Part shown: positions 1 to 8,908 of the stretch, in pieces
How positions within the stretch are numbered: position 1 is the first letter of the stretch
How the letters are laid out: each line of letters opens with the position of its first letter
NCBI GenBank assembly: GCA_019414725.1
Contig: DXLM01000020.1
Coordinates: forward strand, 1-41,099
Direction of reading: 5' to 3'
DNA length: 41,099 bases
DNA from: Bacteroides sp.
GTDB taxonomy: Bacteria > Bacteroidota > Bacteroidia > Bacteroidales > Bacteroidaceae
The notes under the pieces: model-generated
Seen by the model: the letters and a program-made list of their open reading frames with translations, nothing else
Told to the model about the DNA's origin: nothing
Databases searched by the model: none
Translations under genes and position numbers: made by a program

Positions 1-54
1 AACAAACTTACAACTGAATCCTGTTTCCATTTACACAAAATTTTGGACAGTGTC
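1..54. mobile_element. possible right end of an insertion sequence (IS256/Mutator-like terminus)
   Basis: Bases 30-54 read as an AT-rich stretch ending in TTTTGGACAGTGTC, which resembles from memory the terminal inverted repeat of IS256-family (Mutator-type) elements. The matching transposase and the other terminus would lie to the left of the window, so this cannot be confirmed here. If correct, the restriction-modification operon directly to the right sits next to a mobile element. The rest of the stretch to position 248 is AT-rich and holds no gene I can support. Confidence 0.3.
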
Positions 55-248
55 GAAGGATAAAACAGACATTGCTGATTGTTATATCTTATTTTAGATT
101 TTTAGCGTTTTTGTTATGTTTTACTGTTGAATTGTGAATTATTTGCTAATTCTATTAGATAATCTTTTGAATGTGTATATGCCATCTTGTGTTATTTCGC
201 TAAAGTTATCTTATGTCTATCAGCTGATGACAACCGAAATCATTATAA

Positions 249-1007
249 TTAACCATTATGTTTAATACTACTGACATATTTATTAATAATATCACTCCAT
301 CTTGGAATAGACAATCTGACACCATAATGTTTTTCATAATTATCAATCATTGTAGAAAGCCATTCAGGTCCATCATCACGAGTATCCTTGTTTTTATAAA
401 CCGTTTCTTCCATAGCAGACAAGAAATCTTCCTTATTTTCAAATATGGAAAATTTTGTGGACTTCCCATACCACTTTGCTGGTCTGATTTTATGGACAGT
501 GCCTTTTTTAATTTGAAGATTTATAGGCCAAATTGTTTTGTTTGTACCTGAACTCATCGGTCTAGACATCTCCCAGACTTTATTTTTCCAAACTTTCTTT
601 ATAGTTACAATACCATCTTCTGACATTTCATAGCCGAAGATTAGGTAAGTAACATCGAGCATCCATGGTTTTTGAGCAATTTCTTGTTCATACATTCGAA
701 AATCAGCTATGTCAAATCCCGGACCTGCCTTATAATTGAAAGCTTTTATCTCCATTAGATTTTCTTTCATGTTATCAGGATTAAGATAAAAATCCGGAGG
801 CATTTGAGTATTGTCATTCAACGCATACTCAATATCATTTTTCTTTAACCAACCTTCTACCCATTCTTGCATAATATTTCCGACAACATCACGTTGCCTT
901 ACGATAATATCTATATCTCCTAATGTAAAAGTAATGCGTCCTTTTTTAGTCAAAATCTTATCGTCATTGACCAATCTGTCATATATTTCCTCAACTGTTA
1001 ATTTCAT
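249..1007 (-). CDS. type II restriction endonuclease, NgoBV/NlaIV-like
   Basis: A 252-residue protein, last gene of a three-gene minus-strand operon, 11 bases behind the cytosine methyltransferase. Residues P71-D72 followed 13 residues later by E86-I87-K88 form a PD-(D/E)XK nuclease core, and the body resembles the NgoBV family, whose characterised members cut GGNNCC. It would cut DNA lacking the partner methylation. The length suits a single-domain type II enzyme and the reading frame is intact. The specificity is inferred from family resemblance, not shown by the sequence. Like the rest of the operon, it is visibly more AT-rich than the housekeeping genes further right, which fits acquisition by transfer. 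Confidence 0.72.
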   Translation of the reverse strand: MKLTVEEIYDRLVNDDKILTKKGRITFTLGDIDIIVRQRDVVGNIMQEWVEGWLKKNDIEYALNDNTQMPPDFYLNPDNMKENLMEIKAFNYKAGPGFDIADFRMYEQEIAQKPWMLDVTYLIFGYEMSEDGIVTIKKVWKNKVWEMSRPMSSGTNKTIWPINLQIKKGTVHKIRPAKWYGKSTKFSIFENKEDFLSAMEETVYKNKDTRDDGPEWLSTMIDNYEKHYGVRLSIPRWSDIINKYVSSIKHNG

Positions 1008-1018
1008 AAATATATTTA

Positions 1019-2833
1019 TTAAATCGTTATAGTATCAAGTAATCTATCTGCTACGGCTTTTATTACTGGAACAACAACTGTGTTTCCTAATAAATCAAAA
1101 CCATCTTTCTCGCTAACATTAAATTTTATGTCATCAGGATAGCCACAAAGTCGAAGACCTTCACGAAGAGTCAAACGTCTAAGCCCTCCATTATCTCCAA
1201 CATATAGCTTTTGCATGTCCATAGCAACAAGAGTAGGAGCAATTTCATTTGGTGACATAATCTTGTTTATTTCAAAGCTCAGTTTTCCAGCAACGATATT
1301 ATATCCTTTGGGTTTACTAGTATCATAATCCCTACGAGTGGTGATAACACCTTTAGCATTTTTTTCTCGAATAAGCTTTTTCGGATATTCAAATTTTAAG
1401 TATCCTTTTTGTGTTAAATCTTCAAGCATTGCTTCAAGATTAGAGTCATTATAGAATGATTGTATTTGTTCTAAAGTCAATGGCATACCATCCATCCAAT
1501 CTATACCTATTATTTTAGCCCATTTCTTTTTGCGTCGTTCCGTCAGAATAGTATCAAGAAGTTTTTTTTGATTACGACTCACCGGACCTTTGATTTCCAA
1601 ATCCCAACTATGAATATTAGAATCTCCTCCTCTTTTGTCTTTGATTGATTTACCATAAAGTTGTTCTATTGAGAAGTGACTAAGCAACGTCCTGACAAAT
1701 GGTGTATCTACTGTTGGTAAGCCTGATTCAAGTATATCTCCCAATAATCTACTTTCCTTTTTTGGGAAAGCGTCTAAATTAGGTTTATCATATATACTTC
1801 CTACAATATAGATTCTTTTTCGTTCTTGTGGAACACCAAAATATTTTGAATTCAGAACACGAAAATCAAATTTATAGTTTAACGTTGTTAGTTTATCTAT
1901 AATCACTTGTAATGTTTTTCCATTATCATGATTTACAAGTCCCTCTACATTTTCCAGAATAAATCCTTTAGGGTGTTTATCCCGTAAAATACGTTCTACT
2001 TCAAAAAACAAAGTGCCTCTTGTGTCCGCAAACCCTTGACGTTTTCCAGCGGAGCTAAAAGCTTGACAAGGAAATCCTGCACATAAAATATCGAAATCAG
2101 GAATGTTTTTCGTTTCAATCTTAGTGATATCTCCCATTATTGTTTCTGTGGGATGGTTTTCACGAAGTACACTTACAGCATATGGCTTGATTTCTGATGT
2201 CATTACACATACAGGATTCATACCTTTGTCTCTTGCCGCTTGCTCAAGTCCGTACCTTATTCCACCAATACCTGCAAAAAGATCAATAAAACGTAGCACT
2301 TTCTTTGGTGTACAAATAGCAAGTGCTGGTGGCATGAGGGAATTATCCACTGCATTAGCTATGTCTTCTCCTTTTAGTATTTTAGGAGCAAATGGGATTC
2401 TTGTTTTGTCCAAAGAAAGTTGTTGCTGAATAAGTTTTTGTATGTTAAGTGGTTCTGAAAGAAGTTCTTCCCCCAAAGAAAACACGACATAAGTTCCATT
2501 TGGACAGGGATAAGACAATTTTTCCATATCACTTTGATTCTTTATTGAAGAATTAACGCATGGAAAAAGATGATATTCATTTTGCGGATTTTGAGTGTTA
2601 TAAATAAGTATGTAGTCGGGTAAACTATCTGCAATAACCCCACCTCTTCGTTGAGAAAATAAATCTTGATTGAAACGAATATTATATAATTTCTCGTATC
2701 TTTGAGGATTCTCTCCTAATATCCATTCCAAATGAGACTTTTCTCCACGATATGCTCCAAATAAGAATGTTCTATCTCTATTATCAATATATTTAAACAT
2801 GTTATTATTGTAATAAGTTCTAACTATCAACAT
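1019..2833 (-). CDS. DNA (cytosine-5) methyltransferase with a long N-terminal extension
   Basis: A 604-residue protein that transfers a methyl group from S-adenosylmethionine to cytosine C5, protecting host DNA from the adjacent nuclease. Motif I is FIDLFAGIGG at 182-191, the catalytic Cys is C256 in GFPCQ, ENV is at 294-296 and QERKR at 336-340. The region of about 190 residues after motif VIII is the target-recognition area, followed by RRLTLREGLRLCGYP and GNTVVVPVIKAVADRL near the C terminus. The catalytic part starts only near residue 180; the first 175 residues are an extra region I do not recognise. The start lies one base beyond the regulator's stop, suggesting translational coupling; Met12 is an alternative start. 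Confidence 0.88.
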   Translation of the reverse strand: MLIVRTYYNNNMFKYIDNRDRTFLFGAYRGEKSHLEWILGENPQRYEKLYNIRFNQDLFSQRRGGVIADSLPDYILIYNTQNPQNEYHLFPCVNSSIKNQSDMEKLSYPCPNGTYVVFSLGEELLSEPLNIQKLIQQQLSLDKTRIPFAPKILKGEDIANAVDNSLMPPALAICTPKKVLRFIDLFAGIGGIRYGLEQAARDKGMNPVCVMTSEIKPYAVSVLRENHPTETIMGDITKIETKNIPDFDILCAGFPCQAFSSAGKRQGFADTRGTLFFEVERILRDKHPKGFILENVEGLVNHDNGKTLQVIIDKLTTLNYKFDFRVLNSKYFGVPQERKRIYIVGSIYDKPNLDAFPKKESRLLGDILESGLPTVDTPFVRTLLSHFSIEQLYGKSIKDKRGGDSNIHSWDLEIKGPVSRNQKKLLDTILTERRKKKWAKIIGIDWMDGMPLTLEQIQSFYNDSNLEAMLEDLTQKGYLKFEYPKKLIREKNAKGVITTRRDYDTSKPKGYNIVAGKLSFEINKIMSPNEIAPTLVAMDMQKLYVGDNGGLRRLTLREGLRLCGYPDDIKFNVSEKDGFDLLGNTVVVPVIKAVADRLLDTITI

Positions 2834-2834
2834 T

Positions 2835-3071
2835 TTACAACTTAACTCTAAAATCGGTTAAGTCAATATCAACTTCATTTATCAAATCTTTAGGACTTAC
2901 TGATAAAAACTTTGCAACTTGTAGTAATTGTTCTAACGATGGTTGTGTCTTGTTTTGCACCCACCTACTTATCGTTATTTCAGATTTACCCATTTGTTCG
3001 GCTAGCCAACGGTTTGTTTTATTCTGTTCTGCCAAAGCAACCCTTATACGATTTATTGATTGTCCTGTCAT
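2835..3071 (-). CDS. XRE-type helix-turn-helix regulator of the restriction-modification operon
   Basis: A 78-residue Cro/C1-type DNA-binding protein. The helix-turn-helix runs from about residue 20 (NRWLAEQMGKSEITISRWV) to 45 and is followed by a helical segment ending in the KDLINEV pattern common in this family. It is the first gene of the operon and its stop is one base from the methyltransferase start. Position and size fit a controller (C) protein that times nuclease expression, but many orphan XRE proteins look similar, so the controller role is inferred from context. No Shine-Dalgarno sequence precedes the start, as is usual in Bacteroidota. Confidence 0.75.
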   Translation of the reverse strand: MTGQSINRIRVALAEQNKTNRWLAEQMGKSEITISRWVQNKTQPSLEQLLQVAKFLSVSPKDLINEVDIDLTDFRVKL

Positions 3072-3089
3072 ATATAATTAAATTTGTTG

Positions 3090-3097
3090 CAAAGATA
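3090..3097 (-). promoter_or_regulatory. -7 promoter element for the restriction-modification operon
   Basis: The minus strand reads TATCTTTG, a perfect TAnnTTTG element, 18 bases ahead of the regulator's start codon. No TTTG is seen at the expected 19-20 base spacing, so the upstream half is weak or replaced by regulator binding. Confidence 0.5.
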
Positions 3098-3130
3098 TAG
3101 AAAAACAGCTAAGTATTTATCGTGTTATGA

Positions 3131-3147
3131 TAAAAGTTTAACTTTTA
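3131..3147. promoter_or_regulatory. 17-bp palindrome, candidate operator for the HTH regulator
   Basis: TAAAAGTTTAACTTTTA is a perfect palindrome around a central T, about 35-50 bp upstream of the -7 element. A second, imperfect dyad (TTATC, 7 bases, GATAA) partly overlaps it at 3117-3133. C-protein operators are usually paired dyads upstream of the regulator gene, so the arrangement is suggestive; binding is inferred. Confidence 0.35.
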
Positions 3148-3331
3148 AAGACGAAATCAGGCTCTTCACCAATCCTTTTGGTGTTTTTTCTCAATATTGA
3201 CTTCTCGCTATGAATTTATTTTGAGCTTCAGATTGTAATCTTCATCCATCGGGACATTTCAGTAACATAAACGTAACCGGCTTGTAAGTAAATCATCAAA
3301 AGGATGCAATCGGCACGAAATATCACCGCTC

Positions 3332-3339
3332 TATTTTTG
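3332..3339 (+). promoter_or_regulatory. -7 element for the TonB receptor/lipoprotein operon
   Basis: TATTTTTG matches TAnnTTTG and lies 25 bases before the receptor's start codon. No clear TTTG box is found 19-20 bases upstream, which may mean activation by a regulator or an alternative sigma factor. Confidence 0.4.
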
Positions 3340-3364
3340 CATCAGAAAAAATTAGTGGCGAAGG

Positions 3365-6052
3365 ATGATTAAAACTAACAAGATGTTTCTTACAGCTTCG
3401 GCGATGATTCTAAGTGTCAGTGCCCAGGCTTTTACTTTAAAAGGTGTGGTTGTTGATAACTCAACGAAAGAACCGCTTATCGGAGCAACTGTTCAAGTAG
3501 GTGGAACCACGACAGGAGTTATTACTGATATCGACGGACGGTTCGAAATTAAAGATATAAAAGGTAAAACATGTACGCTGATTGTACAGTATGTTTCGTA
3601 TAAGACGCAGGAAATTGTTGTAGAAAAAGGACAGAAGGATGAGCTGGTTATAGCACTTGCTCCCGATAATCAGCAGCTTGATGAGCTTACGGTGGTAGCT
3701 AAAAAAAATCTGGAGAATGAACGTTCGTTGATGATGGAGCGTCAGAAGTCGAGTGTAGCTATCGAAAATATCGGGGCGAAGGAAATGAGTACAAAGGGAA
3801 TTTCCAATGTAGAAGAAGGCGTAAAGAAGATTACCGGTGTGTCGGTTGCTTCGGCTGGACAAATCATTGTACGCGGACTGGGTGACCGTTACAGCACGAC
3901 GACATTGAACGGGTTGCCTATTGCTTCTCCCAATCCTGACCATAAGTTGATACCGCTTGACTTGTTCCCGTCTTCTACCGTGAAGAATATTACCGTAAGT
4001 AAAGTCTATGAGGCCAATTCGTTTGCTGATTATTCAGGTGCACATATCGACATAGGTACAAAAGAGCAGACTGGTGAAGATTTTTTCAGCCTTTCGTTTA
4101 ATACCGGGGGCAAGTTCAATACTTTAGGAAAAGATACTTATCAGATGGATCGTGATGGAACTTTGTTTGAAACTCCGTCACTTGACAATAAGTTACGTGA
4201 TATGTCGCTAGTGGATTTTGAGGAATATGCCGGAAAAAACCAGTTGTTCAATACCAGTTTTGATGTATCTCGCAGTAAGTCTTTACCTGAATTTGGTGGA
4301 AACGTAGGGTTCGGAAAGAATTTTGATATAAACGGGAATACTCTTAGCTTGCTGGCTTCAATGGGGGTAAGCAATGAACAGCAAACGATGCTTGATGCCA
4401 GTGTACGTACGCTGGAGGCTACCGGAACCACATTGAATGATTTCAGTTATGACAGTTATTCCAGTGAACTGAAGATTGCCGGATTAGGTAGTCTGGGATA
4501 TAGTTTCCGTAAGCAAGACCAGTTGAATTATACTTTTTTCTATGCCCGCAATGCGATAGACAATTACATGCTTCGTGAAGGATATGATTATGAAGATCAT
4601 AACTTGATTGGAAGCAATAACGTAACGCATGTCTATACACTGCAAAACCATCAGTTGGGTGGAAAACACTTTTTCGGTGACAAATGGAGTATGAACTGGA
4701 GTGGTTCGTATAGCAAGACTTCGAGTGATGAACCCGATCGCCGGCAGATTATGTTTATCAGAGAAGGTAATGAAATCAATTTGTTTAAGCTGAACCGTCA
4801 GGAAACCATGCGTTATTTTGGTGTACTTGATGAAAAAGAATGGGTAGGCAATCTGTCGGGTGACTATAAATTTGGAAACCAGAACAAGTTGCAGGCTGGA
4901 TTTACTTACAAGGACAAGACACGCGACTATAGCTCAACTCGCTTTTACTATAATTTGAATAAGTTGAATCCGGTGATTGGAGGTGAAGAGGATATTTATA
5001 CACCTTCCGGTTTCCTGAATCAGGAAGCTATAGAAAGTGGACTTGTTTCCATCTCACGCTCTCAGCAGCCCAAAGACAGTTATACAGCTGGAAATAAAAT
5101 TTATGCAGGATATATTTTAGCTGATATTTATCCGGTAGAAGCTCTATTGGTGAATGTGGGAGTACGCTATGAAAGCAGTAAGCTGTGGGTGAATTATGCA
5201 GAAGACGGAGGAAAGTTGCAGCGCCGTGACTTAAACAGTAACGATTTGTTTCCTGCCATGAACTTACGTTATCAGCTGGATAAAAGAAACAGTTTCCGTT
5301 TTTCATTCTCGCGTACAGTGACGCGTCCTTCATTTATCGAAATGGCTCCTTTCCTTTATCAGGAATCGTATGGTTCGGCACAGATCCGAGGTAATGCAGA
5401 TTTGAAGAACGGTTATAACTATAACCTTGATTTGCGTTATGAGTTCTTTGGAGAAAATGGTGACATGTTCTCGGCAACAGCTTATTATAAACATTTGGAA
5501 GACCCTATTGAGCAGATCCAGCAATTGTCGGGAGGAGCTACTATCCATTCGTTCCAGAATGCCAATAATGGTATGGCTGCCGGTCTGGAAGTTGAATTCC
5601 GTAAAGAACTGATACGTGATTTACGTTTGGGAGCCAATGCTTCGTTTATGTATACTGACGTAAAGCTTCCCGAAGGAGGAGCGTATACCAATACTCAGCG
5701 TGCTTTGCAAGGAGCATCTCCTTATCTGGTGAATGCTGATATCACTTATACTCCGCGTCTGGATGATGTGAAACAGTTGAGTGCAGCTTTGGTCTATAAC
5801 CTGCAAGGTCCTCGTATTCAGTCGGTCGGTATTTCCGGACTGGGAGATGTCAAGCAGCAGCCGGTACATACTATGAATTTTGTGGGTAGCTTTAAATTCA
5901 ATGAAAAGGTTTCATTAAAGCTACAGATAAACGACTTGCTCAACCAGCCTGTTATCTTTAAGCAGGAAGTTCCTTCTACAGGAGAAAAGGTAGAAGTTGA
6001 GCGTTTCAAACGTGGAAGCAGTTTTGAAATCGGTGTGACATATAACTTATAA
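3365..6052 (+). CDS. TonB-dependent outer-membrane receptor, non-SusC type
   Basis: An 895-residue receptor that would import a ligand across the outer membrane using TonB energy. A signal peptide covers about residues 1-22 (cleavage near AQA-F). Next comes a carboxypeptidase-regulatory-like domain (about 23-105), then a plug domain (about 125-235) containing IIVRGLGDRYSTTTLNG, and a 22-strand-type barrel ending in a terminal aromatic/hydrophobic strand (FEIGVTYNL). It lacks the SusC features and no SusD gene follows; instead a beta-helix-like lipoprotein starts 45 bases downstream in the same direction. Plugs with this RGLGDRY...PNPDHKLIPLDLFP signature form a separate receptor group in Bacteroidota. 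The ligand is unknown; a metal, phosphate-containing compound or peptide cannot be told apart from sequence alone. Confidence 0.85.
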   Translation: MIKTNKMFLTASAMILSVSAQAFTLKGVVVDNSTKEPLIGATVQVGGTTTGVITDIDGRFEIKDIKGKTCTLIVQYVSYKTQEIVVEKGQKDELVIALAPDNQQLDELTVVAKKNLENERSLMMERQKSSVAIENIGAKEMSTKGISNVEEGVKKITGVSVASAGQIIVRGLGDRYSTTTLNGLPIASPNPDHKLIPLDLFPSSTVKNITVSKVYEANSFADYSGAHIDIGTKEQTGEDFFSLSFNTGGKFNTLGKDTYQMDRDGTLFETPSLDNKLRDMSLVDFEEYAGKNQLFNTSFDVSRSKSLPEFGGNVGFGKNFDINGNTLSLLASMGVSNEQQTMLDASVRTLEATGTTLNDFSYDSYSSELKIAGLGSLGYSFRKQDQLNYTFFYARNAIDNYMLREGYDYEDHNLIGSNNVTHVYTLQNHQLGGKHFFGDKWSMNWSGSYSKTSSDEPDRRQIMFIREGNEINLFKLNRQETMRYFGVLDEKEWVGNLSGDYKFGNQNKLQAGFTYKDKTRDYSSTRFYYNLNKLNPVIGGEEDIYTPSGFLNQEAIESGLVSISRSQQPKDSYTAGNKIYAGYILADIYPVEALLVNVGVRYESSKLWVNYAEDGGKLQRRDLNSNDLFPAMNLRYQLDKRNSFRFSFSRTVTRPSFIEMAPFLYQESYGSAQIRGNADLKNGYNYNLDLRYEFFGENGDMFSATAYYKHLEDPIEQIQQLSGGATIHSFQNANNGMAAGLEVEFRKELIRDLRLGANASFMYTDVKLPEGGAYTNTQRALQGASPYLVNADITYTPRLDDVKQLSAALVYNLQGPRIQSVGISGLGDVKQQPVHTMNFVGSFKFNEKVSLKLQINDLLNQPVIFKQEVPSTGEKVEVERFKRGSSFEIGVTYNL

Positions 6053-6097
6053 TCGAAATAAATTCTAAACAACTAACTTAAACAAAACATTTTGAGT

Positions 6098-7321
6098 ATG
6101 AAAAAGAATTGGAAGTTTGCAACAATGGCATTGATAGCAGGTGTTTCTCTTTTTGCAACCTCTTGCAGTAGTGATGAAGATCCTGTCAATAATCCGGGTG
6201 ATGGAGGTGAAGATACCTATGTTCTTGACAGTGATATTACCGAAAATGTAACGTTGGAAACTGGAAAAACTTATACACTCAACGGAGGTGTGCATGTAAA
6301 ATCGGGAGCAACTCTTACTATTCAGCCAGGAGTTACTATCGTTGCACAACATGATGAAACAGTAGATTATATTCTTATCGAACAGGGAGCTAAGATTGAT
6401 GCGCAGGGTACAGCTGCACAGCCTATTGTCATGACTTCTGAAAAGAAAGAAGCAGGAGCGTGGGGAGGTTTGCATATCTGCGGTTATGCTCATACAAATA
6501 ATGGATCGGGAAAATCAGAAATAGGTAATGCTCCTTATGGAGGAAACAATGATGCAGACAACTCTGGTACATTGAAATACATCCGTCTGGAATATACCGG
6601 ATATGCTTTTGATGAAGAACATGAAGCAAACGGAGTTTCTTTCTATGGTGTTGGTAATGGAACTACTGTAGAACATTTGCAGGCTTATCAGGGATCGGAC
6701 GATGGATTTGAATTCTTTGGAGGTTCTGTCAATGTAAAATATATGGTTGTGACAAGCTGTAGTGACGACTCTTTCGACTGGACTGAAGGATGGAACGGGA
6801 AAGCACAGTTCCTGGTTGCTTATCAGGAAGGTGAATCTTCACTGGGATATGCTTGCGACTGCCTGATGGAATGTGACAATAATGGTACTAACAATGCGGC
6901 AACTCCGGTTGCACATCCGACAATCGCTAATGCTACTTTGATTGGAAATGGTGGAGATGCTCAGGGAGTACGCTTGCGTGCCGGTACTCAGGTAGAACTT
7001 TACAATACAATCATAACAGGCAAAGGCAAACCGCTGACAGTGGAAACAAATGAAACAGAGAATGCTTTAAAAGATGGTACTTCAAAACTGGAGTATGTTG
7101 CTATCAGTGGTGAATTGTCATCTAAGCAGGGAATCTATACAAATGCAGACTTTGCTCAGGCTACTGGCAATCTGACAAATCAGGAATTCTCATGGACTGG
7201 CAAATATGTAGGTACTCTTGACGGAGGAAAAGATTTGTCTGCAGACAGCTTCTTTACTAAAACCGACTATAAAGGTGCTGTAAAGAGCGGTGACGACTGG
7301 ACTTCTGGTTGGACACTATAA
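6098..7321 (+). CDS. beta-helix-like surface lipoprotein paired with the TonB receptor
   Basis: About 407 residues. The ATG at 6098 is preferred over the upstream TTG at 6092 because it begins a good signal peptide (MKKNWKFATM) ending in the lipobox ATSC, after which an acidic SSDEDP stretch suits surface export. The body has repeated short beta-strand turns such as VHVKSGATLTIQPGVTI and GGLHICG, typical of right-handed parallel beta-helices. Two conserved acidic sites stand out: SDDGFEFFGG and CSDDSFDW. Proteins of this sort are often annotated only as hypothetical or, wrongly, multidrug transporter. Position behind the receptor suggests it captures or processes the receptor's ligand on the cell surface; this is inference from gene order. 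Confidence 0.7.
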   Translation: MKKNWKFATMALIAGVSLFATSCSSDEDPVNNPGDGGEDTYVLDSDITENVTLETGKTYTLNGGVHVKSGATLTIQPGVTIVAQHDETVDYILIEQGAKIDAQGTAAQPIVMTSEKKEAGAWGGLHICGYAHTNNGSGKSEIGNAPYGGNNDADNSGTLKYIRLEYTGYAFDEEHEANGVSFYGVGNGTTVEHLQAYQGSDDGFEFFGGSVNVKYMVVTSCSDDSFDWTEGWNGKAQFLVAYQEGESSLGYACDCLMECDNNGTNNAATPVAHPTIANATLIGNGGDAQGVRLRAGTQVELYNTIITGKGKPLTVETNETENALKDGTSKLEYVAISGELSSKQGIYTNADFAQATGNLTNQEFSWTGKYVGTLDGGKDLSADSFFTKTDYKGAVKSGDDWTSGWTL

Positions 7322-7362
7322 TATCAAGTCTTGCCAAGAGGCATACGAACTTCTGCTTTTTA

Positions 7363-7403
7363 TCCGGAACCGGTTGCTGATGCTCGGTTCCGGATTCTTT
7401 TTT
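7363..7403. terminator. bidirectional intrinsic terminator
   Basis: A perfect 10-bp inverted repeat (TCCGGAACCG at 7363-7372, CGGTTCCGGA at 7385-7394) with a 12-base loop is followed by TTCTTTTTTT. It lies between the converging lipoprotein and rmuC genes and ends the TonB operon. Confidence 0.85.
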
Positions 7404-7408
7404 ATAGG

Positions 7409-8653
7409 CTATTCGTTTTCATCCCTATCTTCATCCTGACTGATCAGGCGTGAAGATAGTTTCTTTTTAGGGGTAATTCCCAGTTCTTTCAGCATTTCTG
7501 CCTGGCGGATCACATTTCCTTTTCCTGCCGATAATTGTCCGAGTGCAGTATCGTAAGCTGCTGAGGCGGTCTTTAAAGTTTCACCTATACGTTCGAATGT
7601 TTCGGTAAAACTTGCTAATTTTTCGTATAAGGCAGTACCTCTTTTTACTATTTCCCGGGTGTTTTTTTCCTGATATTCTCGTTTCCACAGATCGAGTGCC
7701 AGCCTGAGTGCTGCTATCAAGTTGGTAGGACTCATCAGGACAACCTTTTTCTTGTAGGCATAGTTCCAGAGATTCGGATCTGTTTGCAGAGCCAGTACAT
7801 AGGCAGGCTCGTTAGGAATGAACATCATTACGAAATCGAGCGAGGAGATATTATATTTAGAGTAATCTTTCTGACTTAGTTCATCGATATGAGCTTTTAC
7901 AGAGGATAAATGAACTTTCAGGTATTGTTCCTGTTCGCTACGTTCAGAGCTGTTTACATAATTGGCATAGGCTGTGAGTGAAACCTTTGAGTCGATGATT
8001 ACCTGGCGGTTGTCGGGGTACTTTACCAGAACATCCGGTTGCAGGCGTTGGCCGTTTTCGTTACGTAAAGGTTCTCCATGCTCATCTTTTAAAAATTCCT
8101 GGCGGAAATATTCTTCTCCTTCACGCAGTCCGGAATTTTCGAGAATCGATTCCAATATCATTTCGCCCCAGTTCCCTTGTGTCTTTGAATCACCTTTCAG
8201 CGCACGGGTCAAGTTATTGGCTTCGTCACTGATTTGTTTGTTCAGTTGTACCAGTTCCTTAATTTTGTCTTCCAGTGAAAAACGCTGCTTCGATTCTTTG
8301 TCGTACACTTCAGCTACCTGATGTTTGAATTCGTTCAGATTTTCTCTGAAAGGCTTTAATAAGTTGCTGAGATTTTCGGCACTTAGTTTATTGAATGATT
8401 CTGCCTTCTGCTGAAATATTTTGTTGGCGATGTTTTCAAATTCCATATTGAACTGACGGCGTAATTCTGCTACTTCTTGCTTTTGTGCATCCAGCTTTTC
8501 TTGCCACATCTGTTTTTCTACCTGTTGCAGCTCTTCTACATGTTTCTGCTGCAATTTCATCTGTGTTTGTAATGCCGATACTTTACGTGATGCCAACAGA
8601 TATCCCAAAGTGATTCCGGCAGCCAGTCCTATTAATAAAAATATGATTTCCAT
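7409..8653 (-). CDS. rmuC: DNA recombination protein RmuC family
   Basis: A 414-residue protein with one N-terminal membrane anchor (about residues 3-22), a long coiled-coil (about 25-150) and a PD-(D/E)XK nuclease-like domain. The core is visible as P206-D207 and D221-S222-K223 (QPDVLVKY, VIIDSKVSL), preceded by the conserved NWGEMILESIL at 161-171. RmuC limits inversions between short inverted repeats in E. coli; the exact reaction is not settled. It stands alone on the minus strand with its own upstream region, converging on the lipoprotein gene. The length matches the family and the frame is intact. Confidence 0.92.
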   Translation of the reverse strand: MEIIFLLIGLAAGITLGYLLASRKVSALQTQMKLQQKHVEELQQVEKQMWQEKLDAQKQEVAELRRQFNMEFENIANKIFQQKAESFNKLSAENLSNLLKPFRENLNEFKHQVAEVYDKESKQRFSLEDKIKELVQLNKQISDEANNLTRALKGDSKTQGNWGEMILESILENSGLREGEEYFRQEFLKDEHGEPLRNENGQRLQPDVLVKYPDNRQVIIDSKVSLTAYANYVNSSERSEQEQYLKVHLSSVKAHIDELSQKDYSKYNISSLDFVMMFIPNEPAYVLALQTDPNLWNYAYKKKVVLMSPTNLIAALRLALDLWKREYQEKNTREIVKRGTALYEKLASFTETFERIGETLKTASAAYDTALGQLSAGKGNVIRQAEMLKELGITPKKKLSSRLISQDEDRDENE

Positions 8654-8908
8654 TATTTTTCCTTATTTGTTTATTCTGCTTGTTACCTTATATAATTATA
8701 AAATTTTTCTCCGTAAACACTTTTACCAAGATTTTTGTCAGGGGCTTTGGGCTTTGCTTGTGCATGCATAATCCCCTTTGCGAAGTTAGGAAAAAACCGG
8801 AAACCCTAAAAAAGATTAGAAATTTATCCATTATCTTCTTTAAAAAGAGTGATAACTGATTTATTTTTATATGCTTGCACTGTTATTTGTTCATACATTT
8901 AATCGTTT

